Shown one piece after another: positions 4,822 through 8,884 of a stretch of 8,884 nt of DNA (position 1 is its first letter; every line of letters starts with the position of its first letter). The notes beneath the pieces were generated by a model. It was not told the origin of the DNA. It was given only the letters and a program-made list of their open reading frames with translations, and ran no database searches. Where the stretch lies: NCBI GenBank assembly GCA_017996845.1, contig JAGOGF010000105.1, positions 1 to 8,884 on the forward strand. Reading direction: 5' to 3'. This DNA comes from Butyrivibrio sp. (GTDB taxonomy: Bacteria; Bacillota_A; Clostridia; Lachnospirales; Lachnospiraceae). Both the position numbers and the translations under genes were made by a program.

Positions 4822-5397
4822 CTACCCGTTAATTGCCTGGTTCATCGGCTTTTTATTTATTTTAATCCAGAAATCATCTTCAGCCATTCTGCCTTCTGTC
4901 TTCTCAATAATCATAAGCGGATCATAAAACGGCAGATCCAGACGTTTCAGTTCCAGTTTCATTTTATCTCTTGTTCTGGGAAAACATCTGGATTCCAGAA
5001 ATTCCTCGTACTCCTCATAAGTCGGGTGCTCCCGTATGCCAAATGCACGATTCATCTTCTCTGTCGTATAATTGTATATCTCAACCTTCCGGTGACGTTC
5101 ATCTGCATCTATAATTGTACAGACATCTGCATTTCTCATATACCAAAGGCGAAGCGGCATTTTCTGTTCCGGTATCAGAAAATTGGTGGCAAGCTCCGGA
5201 TATTCCCCCAGGAGTTTTGCTAACGTTACGATTGGTCCGGATATTTTTTCCGTGCTGCTTTCCCATCTGGCTATTGTTTGTATGGATACATTTGCAAGGC
5301 GCCCAAAAGCAGACTGCGAAAGTGACAGTTTTTTTCTGAGATTTCTGATTTCCATGCCCGATATCTCCTGCATGATTGCAAATGTTTTTTTCTCCAT
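4822..5397 (-). CDS. Xre-family HTH protein with C-terminal HipS-like domain (antitoxin candidate)
   Basis: A 191-residue protein. Residues about 17-60 are a Cro/Xre helix-turn-helix (IRNLRKKLSLSQSAFGRLA, then VSIQTIARWES). E. coli HipB is about 88 residues, so the remaining 115 or so are extra. They read LRLWYMRNADVCTII (82-96), IYNYTTEKM, then EEFLESRCFPRTRDKM (131-146), LDLPFYDPLMIIEKT and GRMAEDDFWIKI (169-180). This order resembles the HipA N1 subdomain/HipS: 'W+.N..VG.L', 'F.Y...W', 'FF..LLP....R', 'L.....DPF.LL...G.D..GA'. The kinase encoded next lacks exactly that part, so a HipB-HipS fusion is inferred. The start at 5397 is chosen over 5448 because GGAGG lies 8 bases upstream and the promoter -10 (5420-5425) falls inside the longer frame. 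It is probably autoregulated through the palindromes at 5454-5511. Confidence 0.85.
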   Translation of the reverse strand: MEKKTFAIMQEISGMEIRNLRKKLSLSQSAFGRLANVSIQTIARWESSTEKISGPIVTLAKLLGEYPELATNFLIPEQKMPLRLWYMRNADVCTIIDADERHRKVEIYNYTTEKMNRAFGIREHPTYEEYEEFLESRCFPRTRDKMKLELKRLDLPFYDPLMIIEKTEGRMAEDDFWIKINKKPMNQAING

Positions 5398-5405
5398 ATA
5401 CAAAA

Positions 5406-5410
5406 CCTCC
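5406..5410 (-). promoter_or_regulatory. RBS that decides the Xre-gene start
   Basis: GGAGG on the minus strand lies 8 bases before the ATG at 5395-5397. The upstream in-frame ATG at 5448 would place the promoter inside the coding region. Confidence 0.7.
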
Positions 5411-5419
5411 GTTTCATAT

Positions 5420-5448
5420 ACTATACAATTAATACGAATATCTATCAA
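5420..5448 (-). promoter_or_regulatory. Promoter of the hip-type operon
   Basis: On the minus strand the -35 TTGATA (5443-5448) and -10 TATAGT (5420-5425) are exactly 17 bases apart, close to consensus. Transcription should start near 5413, about 16 bases before the start codon. Confidence 0.65.
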
Positions 5449-5453
5449 TGCAA

Positions 5454-5511
5454 AACTATACTCAAAATGAGTACATTTTTATTATATTTTATACTCATTT
5501 TGAGTATAGTT
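5454..5511. repeat. 20-bp inverted repeat of two palindromic operators upstream of the hip operon
   Basis: AACTATACTCAAAATGAGTA (5454-5473) and its exact reverse complement (5492-5511) flank an AT-rich 18-base centre. Each arm contains its own dyad, TACTCA-nnn-TGAGTA (5459-5473 and 5492-5506; the second extends to 8-base arms, 5490-5508). The two dyad centres are 33 bases apart, about three helical turns, so two repressor dimers could sit on one face and contact each other. The first arm begins 5 bases upstream of the -35 hexamer. Binding by the adjacent Xre protein is inferred from position. Confidence 0.7.
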
Positions 5512-5521
5512 CTATTTGTAA

Positions 5522-5557
5522 GCAGATGGCTGTATAGCCTGACAGCTCTGCGTTTTT
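5522..5557 (+). terminator. Rightward terminator-like hairpin
   Basis: GCAGA (5522-5526) pairs with TCTGC (5547-5551), and after a 2-base bulge GCTGT (5529-5533) pairs with ACAGC (5542-5546), followed by G and TTTTT (5553-5557). On the plus strand this is a plausible intrinsic terminator, although no rightward gene ends here. It could end antisense or bidirectional transcription from the palindromic region. Confidence 0.4.
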
Positions 5558-5570
5558 ATATATTTCATAT

Positions 5571-5618
5571 GCACAAACAAAGGCCGCAGATTTCTGATAT
5601 ATCCCGAAATCTGCGGCC
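5571..5618 (-). terminator. Intrinsic terminator of the sugar isomerase gene
   Basis: GGCCGCAGATTTC (5582-5594) and GAAATCTGCGGCC (5606-5618) form a perfect 13-base stem with an 11-base loop. On the minus strand it is followed by TTTGTTTGTG (about 5572-5581). It lies 24 bases past the isomerase stop codon and insulates that gene from the hip operon. Confidence 0.85.
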
Positions 5619-5642
5619 CATGTTTATCTTATGATATCAAAG

Positions 5643-7133
5643 TCATTTCTTAAAAGGATTCTCTGACGGATACATATCCCCAGCTGCCTTCGGATATCCA
5701 AGTTCTTCGAGCTCAACACCCAGATACTTGAATACTTCGAACAGAGCCTTGCCAAAGTGTCCAAATGCAACAGCGCCATGGTGCGGATAATTCTTCTCGA
5801 TCAGAACGTGACGATAGAATCTGCCCATTTCGTGAATCGCAAATACACCGATGCTGCCAAAGGACTGTGTTGCAACCGGAAGAACTTCTCCGTTTGCTAC
5901 ATAAGCACGCAGCTTGGAATCTGCTGTGGACTGCAGACGATAGAATGTGATATCGCCAGGCATGATGTCGCCTTCCAGTGTTCCGTTTGTTACTTCTCTC
6001 GGAAGAGAACGTGCCATGATCTTCTGATACTTCAGGTTGCAGGAAGAAAGCTTCTTGGAGCAGGTGTTTCCGCAATGGAAGCCCATGAAAGTATCTGTAT
6101 GTTCATAATCAAACTTACCTTTGATCGATTCCTCATACATATCTGCCGGAACAGAATTGTTGATATCAAGCAGTGTAACAACATCTTCTGAAACACAGGT
6201 TCCGATATATTCGGAAAGCGCTCCGTAAATATCAACTTCGCAGGATACCGGAATGCCGCGTCCTGTCAGTCTGCTGTTAACGAAGCAGGGAACAAAGCCG
6301 AACTGTGTCTGGAATGCCGGCCAGCATTTGCCTGCAATGGCAACATACTTTCTGTATCCTCTGTGTGCTTCGATCCAGTCAAGAAGCGTAATTTCATACT
6401 GTGCAAGCTTGGGCAGAATTTCCGGAATCTTGTTGCCGTTTCCAAGTTCTTTTGCCATATCTGCTGCAACTTCTGCAATTCTGGGATCTCCTGCATGCTT
6501 ATTGAATGCTTCGAACAGATCCAGTTCGGAATTCTCTTCAATCTCAACACCCAGGTTGTAAAGCTGCTGAATCGGTGCATTACAGGCAAGGAAGTTCATC
6601 GGACGAGGTCCGAATGAAATGATCTTCAGGTTATGAAGTCCTTCTACTGTACGTGCAATCGGCAGGAAATCATGAATCATATCTGCACAATCGGCTGCAG
6701 TGCCAACCGGATATTCCGGAATATATGCTTTCACGCCGCGGATTTTCAGATTATAGCTTGCATTAAGCATTCCGCAATATGCATCACCTCTGCCATCCTG
6801 CAGATCATTCTGAGATTCTTCTGCAGCTGCGCAGAACATAACCGGACGATCTCCCCAGTGCTTTGCCAGAAGTGTTTCGGAAATTTCAGGTCCGAAGTTG
6901 CCAAGATATACAACGAGTGCATTACACTCGTGTGCATTTACATCTGCAAGTGCATTCACCATATCGATTTCGCTTTCGATAATGGTAATCGGACACTCAT
7001 ATATATCTTCTTTGTCATACTTTGCTGTATAAGCAGCAATCAGAGCTTCTCTTCTCTTCTGAGAAAGAGATGCCGGAAAACAATCACGGCTGACCGCAAC
7101 AATACCGACCTTTGCCTTTGGAATGTTATTCAT
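5643..7133 (-). CDS. L-fucose/L-arabinose isomerase-family protein
   Basis: A 496-residue cytoplasmic protein related to FucI and AraA, which interconvert aldose and ketose sugars with Mn2+. Metal ligands can be placed: E299 in SCEVDIYGALSEYIG, D323 in LLDINNS, and H451/H452 in NYPHHGAVAFGHFG. They correspond to FucI E337, D361 and H528; the Glu-Asp spacing of 24 is identical. The N-terminal Rossmann-like part shows VVYLGNFGPE (74-83) and MFCAAAEE (99-106). It is about 100 residues shorter than E. coli FucI (about 590), which fits the separate Bacillota group whose substrate is not established. AGGAGGG lies 7 bases before the ATG. It stands alone with its own promoter and terminator, and no kinase, aldolase or transporter for fucose is adjacent. 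A sugar-responsive repressor or CcpA probably acts at 7218-7233. Family is secure; substrate is not. Confidence 0.88.
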   Translation of the reverse strand: MNNIPKAKVGIVAVSRDCFPASLSQKRREALIAAYTAKYDKEDIYECPITIIESEIDMVNALADVNAHECNALVVYLGNFGPEISETLLAKHWGDRPVMFCAAAEESQNDLQDGRGDAYCGMLNASYNLKIRGVKAYIPEYPVGTAADCADMIHDFLPIARTVEGLHNLKIISFGPRPMNFLACNAPIQQLYNLGVEIEENSELDLFEAFNKHAGDPRIAEVAADMAKELGNGNKIPEILPKLAQYEITLLDWIEAHRGYRKYVAIAGKCWPAFQTQFGFVPCFVNSRLTGRGIPVSCEVDIYGALSEYIGTCVSEDVVTLLDINNSVPADMYEESIKGKFDYEHTDTFMGFHCGNTCSKKLSSCNLKYQKIMARSLPREVTNGTLEGDIMPGDITFYRLQSTADSKLRAYVANGEVLPVATQSFGSIGVFAIHEMGRFYRHVLIEKNYPHHGAVAFGHFGKALFEVFKYLGVELEELGYPKAAGDMYPSENPFKK

Positions 7134-7193
7134 GGACGAACCCTCCTAAATAAAAATGTTTTTAAAGTTAATATTACCAAACTCCTACTATCC

Positions 7194-7222
7194 ATAATAA
7201 ATTATAAGAGGATTCTATGCAA
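7194..7222 (-). promoter_or_regulatory. Promoter of the isomerase gene
   Basis: On the minus strand the -35 TTGCAT (7217-7222) and -10 TATTAT (7194-7199) are 17 bases apart. A nearer TATAAT (7200-7205 region) has no matching -35. The start codon is about 55 bases downstream of the expected transcription start. Confidence 0.5.
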
Positions 7223-7233
7223 GGCGCTTTACA
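7218..7233. promoter_or_regulatory. 16-bp imperfect palindrome, LacI/CcpA-like operator
   Basis: On the minus strand TGTAAAGCGCCTTGCA has 6 of 8 half-site positions symmetric and a central CG, the layout of LacI-family sites. It is one base per half longer than a classical cre box (TGAAARCGYTTTCA). It overlaps the -35 element, so binding would repress the isomerase gene. Confidence 0.4.
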
Positions 7234-7299
7234 GATATTGCTTTTTTTATGATACTTATTGCCATTTCCAGAATAATCTGAAAAAAAATCATCTGCAGC

Positions 7300-7665
7300 T
7301 TACTCCGGCTTATCTTTTGCTTCTTTCAGTGCGGCTATTCCTCTTTCACCGGTACGGATTCTGACCGCTTCGCCGATTTCATAGGAGATGATCTTGCCAT
7401 CACCCACGCTGCCCGTTCTTGCTGCCTGTGTAATCGCCGTAATCACCTTTTCTTCCCATTCCGTGTTGGGAACAAAGATTTCAAATTTGATCTTCGGCAG
7501 CATATTCACCGTATATTTACTTCCACGGATATTTTCCGTATACCCGTGCTGTGTTCCACATCCCATGACCTGAGATACCGTCATTCCCTGCACCTTGATC
7601 TTCTGTAATGCTTCCTTCACGTCTTCTAATTTCTCTTCCCGTACAATTGCTTCTATTTTGATCAT
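7300..7665 (-). CDS. glnK: Nitrogen regulatory protein PII (GlnK)
   Basis: A 121-residue PII protein. As a trimer, members bind ATP/ADP and 2-oxoglutarate and plug the ammonium channel when nitrogen is plentiful. Visible: the start MIKIEAIVRE with K3/R9, the T-loop G35-C36-G37 to about V53 (GCGTQHGYTENIRGSKY) with Q39 (2-oxoglutarate/Mg contact) and Y51 at the uridylylation position, the B-loop TGSVGDGK (84-91 region, with the ATP-binding Lys) and the C-loop IRTGERG. Y46 of E. coli GlnB is Ile here. Clostridia often lack the uridylylating enzyme GlnD, so Y51 may not be modified. AAGGAA lies about 5 bases before the ATG. The gene starts 43 bases after the stop of amt, the nearly universal amt-glnK pairing, so the call GlnK rather than GlnB rests on context. 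Confidence 0.95.
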   Translation of the reverse strand: MIKIEAIVREEKLEDVKEALQKIKVQGMTVSQVMGCGTQHGYTENIRGSKYTVNMLPKIKFEIFVPNTEWEEKVITAITQAARTGSVGDGKIISYEIGEAVRIRTGERGIAALKEAKDKPE

Positions 7666-7708
7666 CTGAATTCCTTTCCTGCAGAAACGCCTCTATGCCA
7701 GAGCGATA

Positions 7709-8884
7709 TCAGTCATCCAATCCGTTAAAGGAAGGATAGGCATGTTCTCCATGCTGTGAATAATCCAGTCCGACCTGTTCATCTCTGAGATCCGCGCGAA
7801 GCGGTACGATCAGTTTAACCAGCTTGATACAGATTCCCGTGCCGATTATCGCGATGACAATTGTCACTGCAATACTGATCAGCTGTGCTGCAAACAAACG
7901 GGTATCTCCATATAAAAGTCCGTTCCACTTTGCTACCGGATTGATATCCGTTCTGGCAAAAATACCGGTTGCAATACCGCCCCAGATACCACCAACACCA
8001 TGACAGCCAAATGCATCAAGTGCATCATCATAGCCGAACTTTTTCTTTACGACCGATATCATGAAATAGCAGATCGGGCTGACCAGACCGCCAATGATCA
8101 ATGCGGACCAGATCGGAACAAATCCTGCACCTGGTGTAATGGCAACCAGTCCCACAACAAGACCTGTACTTGCACCTACCAGAGTCGGTACTTCATTTTT
8201 GATCACATCGATCAGCATCCAGGAGAGCATACCGGCTGCCGCAGAAATTGCCGTTGTTGCAAAGGCATGTGCTGCAAGTCCGTTTGCACCAAGTGCGCTC
8301 CCTGCATTAAATCCAAACCACCCAAACCACAAAAGTCCTGCTCCGATCGCTGCAAGCGGAATATTATGAACGCGATATCTGACCTGATCATAACCTTTTC
8401 TCTTACCAAGAACAATACACAGTACAAGTGCCGAGACACCAGAGCTGATATGTACTACATTTCCGCCTGCAAAATCAACAGAACCGATCGCTGCAAGGAA
8501 ACCATTCTGTCCCCATACCATATGTGCAATCGGGTAGTACACCACCATTGTCCAGAATATGACAAAGAAAAACAAAGCCTTAAAGCGCATTCTTCCTGCG
8601 ATGGCACCTGTGATCAAAGCAGGTGTAATCACTGCGAACATCATCTGGAACATGGCAAATGCCAGATGCGGAATATTCGCAGCATAAGGACCCGCTGCTG
8701 CTCCCACCCCTTTAAAAAGTACATAATTCAATCCGCCGATTACTCCACCATGATCCCTTCCGAACGCAAGTGAATAGCCGAATAGAATCCACATGACCAT
8801 TGCCACACCCATGATAAAGTAGGATGACATCATATTACTTATTACGTTCTTTCTTCTGCCCAGTCCGCCGTAAAACATGGCAAG
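7709..8884 (-). CDS. amt: Ammonium channel Amt, 5' end outside the window
   Basis: The frame is open to the right edge (…LA before MFYGG) and lacks roughly the first 35 residues; the Met in AMFYGGLGRRKN is internal, matching the conserved 'ALFYGGLVR.KN'. The rest is a polytopic membrane protein of about ten helices. Counting from that Met, D135 and H143 (DFAGGNVVH) and H293 (FGCHGVGGIWG) match E. coli AmtB D160, H168 and H318; the His-His spacing of 150 is identical. The pore-gate phenylalanine region is AFAMFQMMFAVITPALITG (73-91). The cytoplasmic tail ends LRDEQVGLDYSQHGEHAYP, the segment that contacts GlnK. It conducts ammonium in low-nitrogen conditions and is closed by the PII protein encoded next. 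The promoter, probably nitrogen-controlled, lies outside the window. Confidence 0.96.
   Translation of the reverse strand, partial: LAMFYGGLGRRKNVISNMMSSYFIMGVAMVMWILFGYSLAFGRDHGGVIGGLNYVLFKGVGAAAGPYAANIPHLAFAMFQMMFAVITPALITGAIAGRMRFKALFFFVIFWTMVVYYPIAHMVWGQNGFLAAIGSVDFAGGNVVHISSGVSALVLCIVLGKRKGYDQVRYRVHNIPLAAIGAGLLWFGWFGFNAGSALGANGLAAHAFATTAISAAAGMLSWMLIDVIKNEVPTLVGASTGLVVGLVAITPGAGFVPIWSALIIGGLVSPICYFMISVVKKKFGYDDALDAFGCHGVGGIWGGIATGIFARTDINPVAKWNGLLYGDTRLFAAQLISIAVTIVIAIIGTGICIKLVKLIVPLRADLRDEQVGLDYSQHGEHAYPSFNGLDD

Larger units (their letters stand above)
7134..7299. other. Intergenic region between glnK and the isomerase gene
   Basis: It holds the isomerase promoter and operator. Just past the glnK stop there is a run of eight T on the minus strand (7281-7288), but no GC-rich stem precedes it, so termination of the amt-glnK transcript here is unproven. 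Confidence 0.4.

Noticed and set aside
5448..5450. Longer start of the Xre protein at 5448
   Set aside because: It overlaps the -35 hexamer, and the start at 5397 has a near-perfect ribosome site.
7281..7288. T8 run after glnK as intrinsic terminator
   Set aside because: No stable GC stem precedes it on the minus strand.
6633..7364. 243-residue rightward ORF
   Set aside because: It is antisense to the isomerase and runs across its promoter. It has no recognisable domain and no ribosome site.
8000..8773. 257-residue rightward ORF
   Set aside because: It lies antisense inside amt, is full of Cys, His and Lys codons mirrored from Amt, and has no domain pattern. Amt is unambiguous.

Overview
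The window looks like a chromosomal segment of a low-to-moderate GC Gram-positive bacterium, most likely a gut-type Clostridia member (Lachnospiraceae-like). This is inferred from strong GGAGG-type ribosome binding sites, AT-rich TTGACA/TATAAT promoters, and the gene families present (amt-glnK pair, Bacillota-type L-fucose/L-arabinose isomerase relative, FliB-like Cys-rich protein, short HipA-like kinase with an Xre partner). All genes except one read leftward (minus strand). No tRNA, rRNA, CRISPR array or insertion sequence was seen, and no gene-free stretch exceeds 300 bases.

Region 1 (1-1823) is a small redox or electrophile-response neighbourhood. It holds the start of a zinc-type/quinone-type medium-chain oxidoreductase and a TetR regulator with a NemR-like Cys/Lys pair. 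A perfect palindrome overlaps the oxidoreductase promoter and a related shorter one sits inside the tetR promoter. Next come an HxlR-family regulator with the conserved N-terminal Cys and a divergent FMN-type pyridoxamine-phosphate-oxidase-like gene. The promoters of this last pair share overlapping -10 elements. Both regulators probably sense thiol-reactive compounds and switch on flavin- or NAD(P)H-dependent enzymes.

Region 2 (1824-3900) starts with a strong bidirectional terminator. It is followed leftward by a FliB-like (flagellin lysine-N-methylase family) Cys-rich protein and a HAD-family sugar-phosphatase or phosphomutase-like enzyme.

Region 3 (3980-5511) is the most interesting part. 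It is a two-gene HipBA-type module: an Xre-family HTH protein with an extra C-terminal domain of about 115 residues, then a 269-residue kinase that keeps the HipA catalytic residues but lacks the HipA N-terminal subdomain. The extra domain of the HTH protein resembles that missing subdomain (HipS / HipA N1), so the pair may be a HipB-HipS fusion with a HipT-like kinase. A 20-bp perfect inverted repeat, each arm of which is itself a palindrome, lies just upstream of its promoter.

Region 4 (5582-7233) is a monocistronic sugar isomerase of the L-fucose/L-arabinose isomerase family. It has its own terminator, and a promoter overlapped by a LacI/CcpA-like 16-bp palindrome. Region 5 (7300-8884) is the nitrogen pair: an ammonium channel (5' end outside the window) followed by its PII regulator GlnK.
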